Assembly: GCF_000003815.2 (NCBI RefSeq)
Contig: NC_049994.1
Location: 2,905,464-2,969,463, forward strand
Direction: 5' to 3'
Source: Branchiostoma floridae
Taxonomy: Eukaryota; Chordata; Leptocardii; Amphioxiformes; Branchiostomatidae
DNA length: 64,000 bases
Shown here: in pieces, positions 33,800-46,494 of the stretch
Position numbering within the stretch: position 1 is the first letter of the stretch
Layout: each line of letters opens with the position of its first letter
Notes under the pieces: generated by a model
Database searches by the model: none
Told to the model about the DNA's origin: nothing
Seen by the model: the letters and a program-made list of their open reading frames with translations, nothing else
Position numbers and translations under genes: made by a program

Positions 33800-35180
33800 A
33801 AGTCTGGCGTAATACTGAGTGGAGCATTAATCACATGCCAAATGTCCATAGGGACTTTTACGTCTTTTTTTAGACGTACATAGGGACATATGACGGATAG
33901 ACTGAAAAAAAATGAAGAATGGGGGTATGAAGACCATTCTAAAGCAGAAATTACTATGGCGGTACCGAGAGGAGAATAAATGTATCATGTCAAAACATTT
34001 GTCAAGTTTTGAGATACGCTGACGTTGCATGTCATTACACTAATCCGGTATTTGATGGGACCGCGTAGCACAGTGGTATTGTGTTCGCCTCGTGACCCCG
34101 AGGTCGCGGGATCGAATCCGTCTGCCGTACGTGCTGCCGATCTTGTGCCCCTGGGAAAGGCACTTTACACGACTTTCCTCACTTTACTCAAGTGAAAATA
34201 AGTCGTCCCTCGGATAGGACATCAAATGGAGGTCCCGTGTCTGGGGAGAGCCACATCCCGGGCACGTTAAAGAACCCACCACATGTGCGATGGTGCGGTG
34301 TGAGTGGTTTAAAACCTACAGTTCCTTGGCCGCACCTGGGGCAATTTTTGTCGTATTGAGGTCACCTGAGTGGCGCCGAATGGCAGCTCGCTCCAGACAC
34401 TCGCAATTCAGCCCCTGGCTGCAAAGAGTGAGCAGTCGGCCCACCCAATAACCAATAACCAAAAATACTTTTCTGCATAAGTTTGATTTGATTGTGACTG
34501 TAAAGCTCAGAACAAGTTTATCTACTGGAGGCGATGGCCCTGTATAGGCTAGGAACAAACTACTATCCTATTGTTGGCACCTCTCAATTTTAGGGTAATG
34601 CTGATTTGAGTATTCATCACGTGGATTGTTAAAAGTCCATAGGAACTTTGTTCCAGATATACATAGGGACATATGACGGATTCAATTTTGTGAAGAATGG
34701 GAATATGAAAACCATCCAAAAGCAGTAATGACTATGATAGTACCCCGTGGTGACTATGTATCATATTTAAACATTGCCGTGTTTTGAGATACGTTGACGT
34801 TGCATGTTATTACAATGATCTGACCTTTGATTTTATTGTAACTGTACAGCTCAAAATTAATAAGTTGTTTACCTACTGGAGTTGATGGTCCTGTATAGGT
34901 TGGGAACAAACTACTATCGTATTGTTGGCACCTCTCAATTTTAGGGTAATACTGAGTGGAGCATTCATCACATGCCAAATGTCTATAGGGACTTTTTATA
35001 GATGCACATTGGGACATATGACGGATACACTTTTTTGAAGAATGGGAATATGAATACCATCCTAAAGCAGAAATGACTATAGCAGTACACCGTGGTGACT
35101 AGATACTATATCAAAACATTTGTCATATTTTGAGCTACGCTGACGTTGCATGTCATTACAATCTGACCTTTTCTCTGCAT
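33800..35180. repeat. Tandem array, three ~350-bp units, first split by a SINE
   Basis: GGGTAATACTGAGTGGAGCA, ACATAGGGACATATGACGGA, GAAGAATGGGAATATGAA and GATACGCTGACGTTGCATG recur at about 33808, 34592 and 34946. Removing the SINE (34057-34460) restores a unit of about 380 bases. Confidence 0.8.
34057..34460 (+). mobile_element. tRNA-derived SINE inserted in a ~350-bp tandem array
   Basis: The head is GGGACCGCGTAGCACAGTGG with a B box altered to GGGATCGAATCCG. The body matches through GGCACTTTACACGACTTTCC and CACGTTAAAGAACCCACC. It lies within unit 1 of the array at 33.8-35.18 kb; units 2 and 3 lack it. Confidence 0.8.
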
Positions 35181-35587
35181 AATTACTCTGTATCGGAGAG
35201 TAACCTAGCTTCCTGGTACATATCACTGGTTAGTGGCATTGTTAAAGAAAAGTAACTATATACTTTGCCCTGGTAAGCTATAACTGTCAGTAATATTAGG
35301 GTCTCGTTTTCTTTCCTGCCCGTCGTTATTTGTCTGTCTGGTACTGTCCATATCATCGGCATAACATATATTGTTAGAACTGATACGGCGAAAACCATAG
35401 ATTCGTCATGTAGTGTGCTTCCTACGTACACGGTCACTTGTTTTCTTTTGATTTTCACCATATAGATTAAAATGAGTTATGGGAATCACTACAATCTTGT
35501 TTTCGGCATCTCCCAATGTTCAAAAGTATAGCTTTAAATAGATAAATAGAGAACTGCGTCTCATCGTATAAGCAGATATATAAACAC

Positions 35588-35900
35588 CATGTCAGACTTG
35601 ATATACCATCGTGAGAAGTAGAGCCATGAAAAATACTGTCAAGGACAAGAAAAGATCATAGTGTATCAACTGGAATTCTAAAATTTGATGCTAGATAACG
35701 AAAACACAGATACGTCTGTCGTATCAACCTCCATAAACATATATAATGTCAAACTGGATATGCCACCGCGAGAGCTTCATGACATTTTTTTTTTTTAGTA
35801 CTAAAGGAGACCTGAGTGTATCAGCAAATAATTCTAAAACATGATGCTAGATAACAAAAACACAGATACGTCTGTCGTATCAACCTCCATTCGTCCTACT
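35588..35900. repeat. Tandem duplication, 156-bp unit x2
   Basis: GATGCTAGATAACGAAAACA and CAGATACGTCTGTCGTATCA occur at 35687 and 35843 with strong flanking similarity. Confidence 0.75.
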
Positions 35901-36287
35901 TTGGCGTCGTGTTGCCCGGGGTTAGTTGAGCATATCATCGCTCATTCTCTGACACGGTAACTCACATGAGAAAAGAATAACTCAAGTCAGCAATTTTTGA
36001 AAACCCAATCGTACAGCTGGATGGTAGATCACAAACTCTGAAAGCGAATACTACTCGGTTCAAGAGAATTCCGATTAACTGTATGGTTTCCTTGCTAAAC
36101 GACGACTCTGTGTGAATAGTTTATTTAATTGCTTGATGGTGTTATTCAGTAAATTTCTTGTTTTAATGATGACATGCTGTAAATATTTCTAACAGATTTT
36201 ATCCCAATTGTAATGTGAACTTGCCTATCAATTCAGCCTTAGGGCTGCTATCTGGATCATGTCTATATGAATTGTTTGAATAAACCA

Positions 36288-36288
<1 letters not shown>

Positions 36289-36321
<33 letters not shown>
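36289..36321. repeat. (CAT)n microsatellite
   Basis: About eleven CAT copies. Confidence 0.9.
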
Positions 36322-36323
<2 letters not shown>

Positions 36324-37590
36324 CTTAAGCTAGAATAAAAAATAAAACTTCTATAAGATCTGTGTTCTGTGTATAACCAGATGGGTCAATTTTCTTAATT
36401 GTTATAACGTCTTAATATTTTGTGATGACATAGGTATAAACAGATACACGAATGCAAATGAAAGCATAGCCTTCTGTGAAACGTGATGGAGAAGTTGGTT
36501 AGTTATTTTATAGATAAATTTAATATCTATCCTGAACAGGTGATGTGGCCAATCAAGTCACAGGTAGACACTAACACATACATGTTTTCAATTCATATAT
36601 AATGAGTTGGTTAAATAGGAAATAGGCTGTTTTTACAACCAATGATTTATTTCATCGAAGTTTCATTGACCGTCTCTCACTTCCTTAAGGTTTCAGGGTT
36701 GGCTAAATTGGCAGTTTGACTTTCCACTGTTTTCTTATTAATGAATTAAGAAAGAATGGAGCCATAACGAATGTTGATAGATGGGCATTAAAGAATTCTA
36801 AATCTGATTTTTTGGGGCCAAATTGATGACGTCATCATTTTTATTACCTCCGATATTATTTTTTTCTATGACAAAACACAGCACTTTGGTACATACCACT
36901 GTAATGAAACTTCGTTTGTCGTTGCATAATGATGGAAGCTACAAACGTAGTGTTGCGCAAAATGATATCTACTAATGATCTGTATTAATTAGAAAATGTT
37001 TTGCTTTCATCTAATTAGAAAAATTTAATTCTTAATAACTACAGATTGACTGGTTTACATTCTATTACAGTATTACGTGTCGCTACGTAAGGTTACAAAT
37101 GCACAGTGGCAGTGACTTTTACAATGAGAACCCTGACGTTTGTAACTGTGACTGAAATCAGTGACAGCTAATGCTTTAATGCAGTTAGAACCAGTAAGAA
37201 CTGCATTCAGAAGGTGATGAAAGACGGTCAACAGAGACGTCGATGGAAATAAAGCAGTGTAGAAAGAACCTCTTCGAAACGTACTAGCATAATAAGACTA
37301 TACACGAAAGGAAACTACATCTTTGGTTTTACCATACACTTAGCCTATTCGAGATTCCTTGGCATACATTGTGCAGGACCAAAAAGAATACCCTCCAGGG
37401 GCGAAAGGAAGTAAATTGGATTTACACTAAGCCTCGGTGGCGCGCTCCTCCACTTTTGGGTCTTCAATCTTTCTGTAGTATCGGCAATGCCCTGGAGAGG
37501 GATGCCTATTGAATCGCTGTCTGCGGATGTGGTATGGTTCTTTCATGATATACCACGTTGTCTGTTCTCAGGGGGACGCACGGGTGCATT
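36322..37590. other. Intergenic, one isolated TGACGTCA
   Basis: TGACGTCA at 36827-36834 follows GGGGCCAAATTGA and may be a relic of the piggyBac-like interior. Nothing else recognised. Confidence 0.4.
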
Positions 37591-37599
37591 CATCTATAT

Positions 37600-38010
37600 T
37601 AGGGCTGGGTACCGGTCTGGGGTACCGGTACAAAACCGGTTTGTCTCATCGAACCGGTCCAGAAAAACCGGACCTGAAAACATTCGGTGAATGAACCGGA
37701 TGTTGGACCGATTGGAAAATGAACTGATCATATGATCAGGCATTCAAACATTTTCGGGGTTACCGCTATAGGTAAATAACAAGAACGAAGCAGAGTAGAC
37801 TTTATAGTAATTTTTACCAACTTTGTACAGTCAATCGTACAGAGGTAGCCAGCCTTGTAGGGTTTTTAAAACGCCAGTGAGAGTCGAATACTACACAAAA
37901 CAGATTTCTTTTTAGCAAAATGGACAATTGTTTTCAGACAATGTCCATTCACAGACTTTCACACACTAGTAATGAATCAAGTCCAGGTTCAGATCCGGAC
38001 CCACCTCTGT
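37600..38010. mobile_element. hAT-like element, same family as the 5.05 kb copy, inverted
   Basis: The body begins TAGGGCTGGGTACCGG at 37600, with TCTATAT directly before it (37593-37599). TCTATAT recurs at 38011-38017 after a degraded ACCCACCTC end. Internal sequence (GAACCGGTCCAG, CAGATTTCTTTTTAGC, AAATGGACAATTG) is the reverse complement of the 5.05 kb element. Confidence 0.7.
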
Positions 38011-38254
38011 TCTATATGCTGAACCGAAATGTCAAAACTGAAGACTCGGCCGCAATGCTACGCAAACGGTAAATAGTGCATGCACATTCGTGATGACAAT
38101 CTGAGCTTCAAAGGCCAAAAGGACCCTATTGACCTTACTAAAATGACTACGTGCTATCATACGGTCTATTGTCTGAAGACTATTATTTGGATAAAAAACG
38201 TCCAGAAAAGAAAAAAAAACGGTTTACGTTGTATACAATAATACATAAAACGCA

Positions 38255-38620
38255 ATTTAAAAATTCAATCTCTACAAATGGATCAGATTCGAAGATTTAT
38301 TCCAGATGTTTCGAGTGACATCCTTCACTCTTCTTCAGCTTCACATTTGTATATGTTCTGGATTAAAAAAAACACAAAAACGTGACTTACCAAAATTTTC
38401 TACTGTGGAACTGAAGTCTTCGTCAGTGACTTAAGCAATTAATTGCTTCTGTAACATTTACGAAATGGTGGCCAAGTTCAAACGTTTTTTTTCAGTTACA
38501 CTTTAGGTAATTATACAAATATTGACAACTTTTTTGATACTGATGCTTTATAAGAGTGAAAGATGTCACTTAAACGTCCTGAAGTAATCTTCCAATCTTT
38601 GAAGACTGGTCTGACTGACT
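38255..38620. mobile_element. Second foldback locus with CTGAAGAAG-hairpin-CGAAAC modules
   Basis: The minus-strand module at 38295-38340 reads CTGAAGAAGAGTGA, loop, TCACTCGAAACATCTGG, AATAAATCTTCGAATCTG. A decayed plus-strand partner at 38553-38605 reads GAGTGAAAGATGTCACTTAA, ACGTCCTGAAGTAATCTTC. The two face each other across about 210 bases, the same architecture as at 52.1-52.6 kb. Confidence 0.55.
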
Positions 38621-39002
38621 GACGTTGAAAGAGGTAGTAGACGCTCTTGCCGCGAAGAGTCATCTCTTGAACGGCACCCAAAAGATTACTTGCTAAAGGT
38701 ACATCTAGACAAGAGGAATGCTATTAGCTTTAGCCATGATAAGAAAGTGGCTAGTAAGACCTTCGGAAATGAATAATTGTTAATCCCAAACAAGCAATAT
38801 GGATTTGCTCATAATCTGATACACTATTCATCCTTATGACGTTAGTGAAATCATCGTCCCTTGAATTATAACAGTTTGATTTCCGTTACCTAAATGTGTA
38901 ATATTATGATTTTGACATGAAGGCTTTAACTTCTAACGTTAAATGAACTTGTTTTGCCCTGTTTGTGCCCGATCAACAAAACCTGGAAAGCACACATCTA
39001 TC

Positions 39003-39984
39003 TTATCCCTCAAACTACCGTAGCTTTTTTGTGACGTAGATTACCGTATGGGGTCAAAACTGACCCCAAAACGTTTTGTACAAATTCATTTTTTTGTGTG
39101 ACTCTTTTTGTGATTTGCATATATGTTTAGTTTCATCAATCTATGTGGAGCAGTCTGACATGATTAGGTGAGAATACTTTTAACTTATTATCATAATTTA
39201 TGCAAAATGTCATGAGGACCACATTTTGCAGCAATGCTATTCAGACCGGGAAGGAGGTTTTTGATGCCAGCTTCAATGCCGTATAGCGCCTGAATGGCTC
39301 ACGCTAGGGCCACCAAACTTGGTAACTTTTTAGAACATGTTTAAAGCAAAAAAATTTCAGTGAACAAAGTATGTTCATCATTTTTCATGTTGCCATGGCA
39401 ACGAAATTCTGACAGACATATTTATTACTAATTATTATTATTATTAAGTTTTCTAATTTTGTATCAAACATTCAAGTTTTAAGGTTTTCTTAGCAGATAT
39501 CAGTTTTTTATCACATCTTTTGAAATTGAGCGTAAATTTCATGACTCAATATTCATAATTTATGCTAGTCTAATGACGTCATCAAGCATAATCCAAGAGG
39601 GCGGCCGAGATTACCTAGATGACGTCATAATGTCGTCATATAACATGATAATGGCACAAAAGCTATTACAATAATTTTGGCTTACATGTACATCATTTTC
39701 TGAAAATTTCGTGATCCTACGATAAGTAGTTCAGGTGTGGGTCACAAAAGTTTGTTAAAAAATATGCTGGGGTCAGTTTTGGCCAGAGTGGACCATGTAT
39801 AAACTTTCTAAGATAACTTAATCAAGAATGAGCCAATCTCGTGAAAAACGTATAAGAAGTTATGAGACATATATACAAACAAACTCATGGGAGGAAATTT
39901 GTTTTCAACCAAAAATGCCATAATGGCACACATTAATATACCCCTGGGGTCAGTTTTGACCCCATACGGTGGTTTGAGGGTTAT
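39003..39984. mobile_element. PiggyBac-like element (CCCTCAAAC family), flanked by TTAT rather than TTAA
   Basis: The body runs from CCCTCAAACTACCG (39007) to GGTGGTTTGAGGG (39980), with TTAT on both sides (39003-39006, 39981-39984). Palindromes GGGGTCAAAACTGACCCC (39052 area) and GGGGTCAGTTTTGACCCC (39948 area) sit just inside each end. The interior is the same module as in the 57.43 kb element, in the opposite orientation: about 226 bases of arm, then an inner end (CTATTCAGACCGGG, 39239), an X-box palindrome at 39389-39402 and TGACGTCA motifs at 39573 and 39619. No transposase is encoded. Confidence 0.7.
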
Positions 39985-40011
39985 ATACATTCACATTTTA
40001 TAGCATGCCTG

Positions 40012-40770
40012 GAATTTGCATCTGTATCTGTATAGCCGGTAGAACCACTCTTCGGTGTAACGTATCAACCTCTGTATCTGTATCTGTATAGCTGGTATAC
40101 GTATGATTGTCCTTTGGCATAACGTAACAGCTTCTGTATCTGTATCTGTATAGTCGGTATAACCAATTCTCGGTGTAACGTATCAACCTCTGTATCTGTA
40201 TCTGTATAGCTGGTATGATTGTCAACAGCTTCTGTATCTGTATTTGTATAGCTGGTATGATTGTTCTGTGGCATAACGCACCAACTTCTGTATCTGTATG
40301 GCCTGTATGATTTTCCTTTGGCATTACACACTAGCGTCTATATCTCTATCTGTATAGCCATTTTAACCGCCCTTTGGCTAACACATCAGTTTCTGCATCT
40401 GTATTTGTATATAGCCGGTATAACCAAACTTCTGCACAACACACCAGCTTCGTTTGACAAAAATTTTAAACAGCATACACACAATTTAAGTTCCATTTGC
40501 TTGGGAAGCTTTCGAGACGAACTCTGTCTCTTTGCCAACCTGGAGATCTCATCTTGGAGTTTCTCTGTCATGTGACGATTGATGGACACGAGCTCCTGTA
40601 TCTGTATCTGTATAGCCATTATAATCGCCCTTTAGCTAACACACCAACTTGTTTATCTGTATCGGTATAGCCGATTTAACCGTCCTTCGGCACAATACAT
40701 GAGTTTCCATATCGGTACTTGTATAGCCGGCATAACAGCCATTCGGCGTAACACATCAGCTTCTGCGTAA
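40012..40770. repeat. Tandem array of ~60-70 bp units built on CTGTAT hexamers
   Basis: TTCTGTATCTGTATCTGTAT, AGCCGGTATAACCA and CGGTGTAACGTATCAACC repeat at least ten times with drift. The overlapping TDTDTE / IQIQIQ ORFs on the minus strand are repeat shadows. A lone copy in the opposite orientation sits at 23282-23330. Confidence 0.85.
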
Positions 40771-42222
40771 CCACCCTTGGGCTTCTGTGTAACCACCCAC
40801 AACAGCTTCGCAGGCATGCGCAACTGCAACAGTCGGTCATATTACACTGAACGACCTGTCACACTTGACCTTATAAAGTGATAACAAGTTATTTCACTAA
40901 AAAGTTTTTAAAAAAATATCATTTCAACTAACTTCTTTGTGATAATACATAAAACGTGATTTAAACAAAAGTATATCAAGTTGTACACGGTAGAGTAATT
41001 AGACTGGTTCTAATTGCTAATCGATATGAATCTGATTAAATCTAATAAGCTGCAAATTGGCTAATCACCCAGAGGGTCATATAATTTAGCTAGCTAACCT
41101 ACATGTCACCACCTTTACATATATTTACCACCTGGCTAGTAAAGTATTACGTACACTTTGTTTCTTACGTAAATAATTTCCAACTAGCATAATGTCTAAT
41201 AAGGTTCCTGCCATATAGAGTGAGCGCCTGTGTAAGGTTTAATTGGTCCCCGACTGGTACTCTTGAGTTGATTATCTTTTTAACAGAAATATATCTTTTG
41301 GCTGAGCTGAAAACTTTATCATACATTACTTAAATTTAAAAAAAAATGCCATTTCCATCACTTCTGAAAATGCCCTTTCTTATGTTTGCTGTTTCTTTTT
41401 AGACATTGAAAAGTTCCCAGGAGAAATTTGTGCTGAAGGAAAACGCTTTTTTTTCAACAAGTTAAGAATTGTTTCGGAACTATTTTCTCGTAGCTTTTTT
41501 TTGTGAATCAAGATTATTCTCCCTAATATTCTTAAAATATTTCAAACATGACAAGAAAAATAATATTCATAGACAAGAGAACAAGAGATTTAGATTTCTA
41601 ACTGTACAAAATGTATAGTTAACAAATTGAGCATATCACAACAAACGCAGATATAAATAGACATGGCATGGAAACTTACCGACTGCAGGAAAGACCACCA
41701 AATTGCAAAGCTACACCAACGACAGTCACTGTTTTCTTAAGCATCCACTTTATATGTCCAATAAGATTTCGATTTTCTATAATTGGAGGTCCGGCTCATC
41801 TTATTAATTCCTATATGAGCAATGAATATATAATTGCATTAAGAAAACAAGACCAAGTTTATGACCATCGGAAGACCATAATCTTATTGCAGAGGCTTGT
41901 GGTTTGACAAAGTCATAAAGTTGATTACATAGCCCCAATGCTAATGTACTTATAAATGATTTTCAAGGGTGTATCGACACAAAACAAGTTCATAAATTGC
42001 TAAAAGTGAAAGACATTACTGAATAGTATCCGACATGCGGTGTACGTACATTATTGGTGCAGTGATCTGATCTTGTTGTTCGTTGTAGACTAATTTCGTC
42101 CTTGCATATATATTATCATTAACGTTTATTTTATCTTAGAATCAACTTATTGTATCGTTGAAGAGATTCATTTGTAGCGTATGAGCACAATTAATGAAAA
42201 ACTTATAAGAAATGACTTGTTT
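40771..42222. other. Intergenic, nothing recognised
   Basis: AT-rich. The 79-codon ORF at 41668 has no domain. Confidence 0.5.
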
Positions 42223-42399
42223 TTAAAGGTATATTCACGTACCTCCAAATATTCTCAAAGGAAGCGGAGTGAGGGACAAAAGATCCACGCAAGTCTCGAA
42301 CTAGTTCTCGTAACGCTCGCGAGACTAGATCACTCCGTGAACAAGGTGAACTGATAGCCATCGAAAATTTGGAGGTACATGTACGTGTTTATATCTAAT
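42223..42399. mobile_element. Short inverted-repeat element, probably TTAA type
   Basis: CACGTACCTCCAAAT (42236-42250) is mirrored by ATTTGGAGGTAC (42367-42378) and GTACGTG (42381-42387). The left end lies next to TTAAAGG, as in the 13.4 and 22.76 kb elements. The right end near TCTAA is degraded. Confidence 0.5.
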
Positions 42400-43650
42400 A
42401 ATTCACTGTTTGATGAAAACCAACTTTATTGTATGGAAAAACATACACTTAAAAAAGATATCTAGCACATATGATCTTTTATCTCACGCTCTGCTGTTGA
42501 TTTAGAAGTCTTCAGCTGGCCCAAAAATTGGATCGCTATGGTTAAGTATATATGCAGATCATAAGATCAAATAGACCAAATCTGGCATAAACTCAAATAT
42601 ATATCAATTGAGTGCTAAGATCTTGTATACCAGTCCTGTAAAATCACCATCAGATGATGAACTTGACGTTAAAATGATAACTCCCACAATGCAAAAAACA
42701 ACAACAAATGTATCAAAGACTGATTGTTATTATAATGAAACCACTCACTTGTTACACTACATAAAGGACGTATGCTAACCCTTATTGTTATAGCTATTAA
42801 GATGTTAAGTTTTCTTCTATACCAGTCCGCTTTTTGTACTACGTGTAACTGTTGTTGTCAAACGTTCGAATTTTACCGTGCATAATTGTCGTGCAATGAC
42901 GTTCTTTATTAATTCCTTAATCTGATGAGACTATGCACGAATTTTCATCTTGGTACATGCAAGATTATCTGATAACAAAGGCTAGCATTGCCCACCTTCG
43001 CCACATGTTGGAAAATAATCTGTGGTTAGTTGTCCCAAGGCAGCAGTTTACTATCAAACTCTGGCATCTCGGTACTCTGTCGATATTTTGCCGCGAGCAA
43101 TTCCAAACCCGGACAAAACCGCGTATCGACAAACGCTGTGTCATTAACGCCTCATTGACTTCGTGTTAACACCGAGTAATCCGCTGTTAATACCACCCTC
43201 GATTGGTCAACGGAAAATGGAAAATGTGCCGCACAAAGCACTTCCGATCCAATATTACCCGCAGTGAATACTGTCACTCATGAATGCAATACCCCAACAC
43301 CAGTTGGAATCGATATTCGTCCATCCAGTTCACATTCAATCACTTATTCAAGAAGTTTGTCCTTGTGAGCAACACCCTGTGATGATGATATCTTTGTAGC
43401 CAGTGCTTTTCTATCATGATACACTTCGACGTCTCCTTATTGAACTGAAATTTTGCCAAGGAAATGATTACATTTTTCACGGAACTCAGCAACACTACAA
43501 CGTTCTAACAACGTCATAAAGCATGATTCGGCTTTTCATTAGAAATTGTAGTGTCTATTTTCCGACACAGTTTAAATGTAAAAAGTGACGCCACGTCCCT
43601 AACTAGCCTCCCACCTTTTTATAGGGAGGTAGTTCTGGCCTGGCAAGAAA
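42400..43650. other. Intergenic, nothing recognised
   Basis: The 42933-43169 ORF lacks motifs. A purine-rich GAAAGAA run lies at 43648-43682. Confidence 0.45.
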
Positions 43651-43686
43651 GAAGAAAGAAGAAAGGGAAGAGGGAAGAAAGACCTT

Positions 43687-44319
43687 GTGCAGATACACAA
43701 CAGCACGTTTTGGTCAAATGAAAACTTTAAGTTTAAAATATTCAAGCATGATCATGATAAGATATGGTTTAATTCTTGTATTGTTCCAATTGAAAAAATC
43801 ACAAGCAGATATATGTACTCTGTTAGTCTAAATTTGATATTACCCACTGCCCAAGCCTATTGGTACACCGTATGCCCCGGTCTGAAATGGAGTAAGATAT
43901 GGAAAGCACAAACGATTGATATAAAGGATAATAAGCTAAGAGAATTTAATTTCAAAATTCTCCACAAGATACTACCATGTTAACTTTTACTTCATAGATA
44001 GAAAATAATAGACACTACCGGAAATATTTACAGCCCCACATGCGAAATATGTTACACGGAAGAAAACTACATCCACATGTTCATTGAGTGTAACCGACTG
44101 CAAGGGTACTGGGAAAGTATTAAGGAACGAATCTCTGTTTTAGTTATGGATATAGGCATATTACTTGGTGATGTTTCAAATCTGTACATAACTCTAGCAA
44201 AGTATGCAATATTTCTATCATGGTCTAAATATAAAGATAATCCTCTGTTACTTCAAAGACACAATATCCTACAGTTATACAATACACTATGTGATTCCGT
44301 AATTCCAGTCAATATATAG
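43687..44319 (+). pseudogene. Decayed LINE ORF2 C-terminus with reverse-transcriptase zinc-binding domain
   Basis: The reading from 43687 (98 codons) contains W-x-x-I-W, LREFNFKILHKILPC and other features typical of the region just before the zinc-binding domain of non-LTR retrotransposon ORF2 proteins. It is stopped at 43981-43983. A shifted frame resumes with SPTCEICYTEENYIHMFIEC, a C-x2-C-x7-H-x4-C knuckle, followed by LQGYWESIKERI and a hydrophobic C-terminus ending at 44319. The stop plus frame change show it is dead. The upstream RT and endonuclease portions are missing, as expected from 5' truncation. An A-rich 3' tail follows to about 44460. Family assignment beyond an L1/Tx1-like or related LINE is not possible here. 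Confidence 0.8.
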
Positions 44320-44659
44320 GTCATAGCAATATATGTGTACTAATGATATATGTGTATTAATGATGACATTATGATATTGTCTCACATGTACGGCATCTTG
44401 TAAACTTGATTACTGCTGATGGAATAAAAGTAATAGAGAAAAAATTGTAAATTGTAGGAGTCATTTCATAACAGATTTATCGTAGTGATATTCGTGTTAA
44501 GAACTATAGAATATAGTCCGAATACTAAGGAATGATTGAATTATTCTCTACGAGTTACTAAAAAGCTGTTCTCTATCTCAACGTTTTTTTTTCCTTACTG
44601 ACAGCTAAAGATTTCTTTCTCAGCAACATTGCTTTAGCAAAGTTGATACAATCATTATC

Positions 44660-46070
44660 AAACTATCCAATGCGAATATGAAATGGGTAGAAATACAATT
44701 GTGTGTGTCATTCAAAATCAATGTTGGGAGTTATCTTTTCTTTCTCAGGTACAAATGCATTCATGATTTTGACAAAAGTATCATACGAATGCAAATAAGG
44801 AATATGCAAAAATACATCTGTGTGTGTCATTCAAATTCAATGTTTTGCGTTATCTTCAACAAGAATCTGGTGTGTTTCTGACACAGTTGGGAGCTCCAAC
44901 GCTTAAACCGTCGCCGGTGACAAACTAAAAATCCTCATCGTTTTTCTTACGGAATGCTACAAGATTTCTTTCTCGGGTACAAATTTATTGACAATTTTGA
45001 TAAAAGCATTATACGAATACGAAAATACATCTGTGTGTCTTTCAAAATCAATGTTGGAGGTTATCTTCGACAGTTATCTGGTGTGTTTCTGACACAGTTG
45101 GGAGCCCAAGCGCCTACCGTGAGCATTGCCGGTGGCAACAATAGACTATGGTCCCAACTGATGTAATTCATCACTAAAAATCCCTAATTTCTTTTTTCTT
45201 ACGGAATGGTAAGATATTTCTTTCTCGGGTATAAAGTATGTGATTAAAAGCATTATACGAATACGAAATATGCGAAAATACATTTGAAAGTGTCATTCAA
45301 AGTCAATGTTTGGATTTATCATAGACAGTAATCTCGTGTGTATCTGACACAGTTGGGAGCTCCAACGCCTACAACATTGCCGTTGGCAATCTAAAAATAC
45401 TCAGATCTTTTCTTACAAAATTCTGCAATGTTTCCTTCTCAGGTACAAAGTATTCCTAAATTTGATGAAAAAAAAGTATACCAAAAAGAAAAATATATTT
45501 GTGTCTGTCATTCAAAATTTATCATCGACAATAATCTCTTCTGTATCTGACACAGTTGGGAGCTCCCACGCCTACAGCATTGCCGGTGGCACCCCGTTGC
45601 TACAGTAGGCCCTGGTCCCAACTGATGTAATTCATCACTAAAATTTTTATTTATTTTTTGTCTTACGGAATGATGAAATCTTTCTTTCTCGGGTAAAACG
45701 TTTGTGATAAACGCATTATATGAATACGAATAGGAAATATGCAAAATACATCTGTGTGTGTCATTCAAAATTGATGTATAGCATTCCGTAAGAAAAACGA
45801 TGAAGATTTTTAGTTTGTCACCGGCGACGGAATGATGAAATCTTTCTTTCTCGGGTAAAACGTATGTGATAAACGCATTATATGAATACGAATAGGAAAT
45901 ATGCAAAATACATCTGTGTGTGTCATTCAAAGCCAATGTTTGGACTTATCTTCGACAGGAATCTGGTGTATTTCTGACACAGTTGGGAGCTCCAACGCCT
46001 ACAGCAATGCCGGTGGCAACCTGTGGCAACTGTAGGCCATGGTCCCAACTAATGTAATTCATCACGAGAT
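44660..46070. repeat. Tandem array of ~205-255 bp units with one internal inversion
   Basis: GACACAGTTGGGAGCTCC recurs at 44880, 45091, 45346, 45549 and 45976. It is accompanied by CTTACGGAATGNTACAAGAT, TTTCTTTCTCGGGTACAAA and ATACATCTGTGTGTGTCATT. Each unit contains a CAGTTGGGA...TCCCAACTG inverted pair. The 142-codon minus-strand ORF at 45508-45936 lies wholly within repeat units. Confidence 0.85.
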
Positions 46071-46180
46071 CCAAATCTTCGGAGGGCAGTCGCCGTTACG
46101 ATCGACAGGGCTGTTAATACTCTGCTGATGTAGCGGTTACCTGGTCTGGATTATTAATGCCATTTGTCAATGCTTTCCCA

Positions 46181-46494
46181 GATATGTATTAAGACGATAT
46201 GTACGGGCTCAAGTGGATTTGATTTTGTTGAGAGAAGATGTAGCCTTTACAAACTTAACGGATTGGCAATGGACACAAGTATAGTCGCTATTCTTGTTAG
46301 TAAAAACAAAAGAGACGTCTAATACATATCTTCCCTGATATGTATTAAGACGATATGTAACGACTCAAGTGGATTTGATTTCGTTGAGAAACGATGTAAG
46401 ATTTACAGACTTATTGGATTGTCTCTATGGGCAATGGACACTAGTACAGTCGTCATTCTTGCCAGTAAAAACAAAAGAGACGTCTAAAAGTAGT
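46181..46494. repeat. Tandem duplication, 156-bp unit x2
   Basis: GATATGTATTAAGACGATAT at 46181 and 46337, then CTCAAGTGGATTTGATTT and AACAAAAGAGACGTCTAA. A degraded third copy of the first half lies at 47868-47920. Confidence 0.75.

Noticed and set aside
38295-38340. Functional hammerhead ribozyme
   Set aside because: CUGANGA and GAAAC are present, but an extra base precedes stem II and no stem I pairing flanks the core. The other copies have the same problem.
40012-40331. ORFs rich in TDTDTE / IQIQIQ (about 88-108 codons)
   Set aside because: Translation of the CTGTAT-based tandem repeat in different frames, not a protein.
45508-45936. 142-codon minus-strand ORF
   Set aside because: It lies wholly in the 44.66-46.07 kb tandem array and repeats its own sequence. 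It also crosses the inverted segment.
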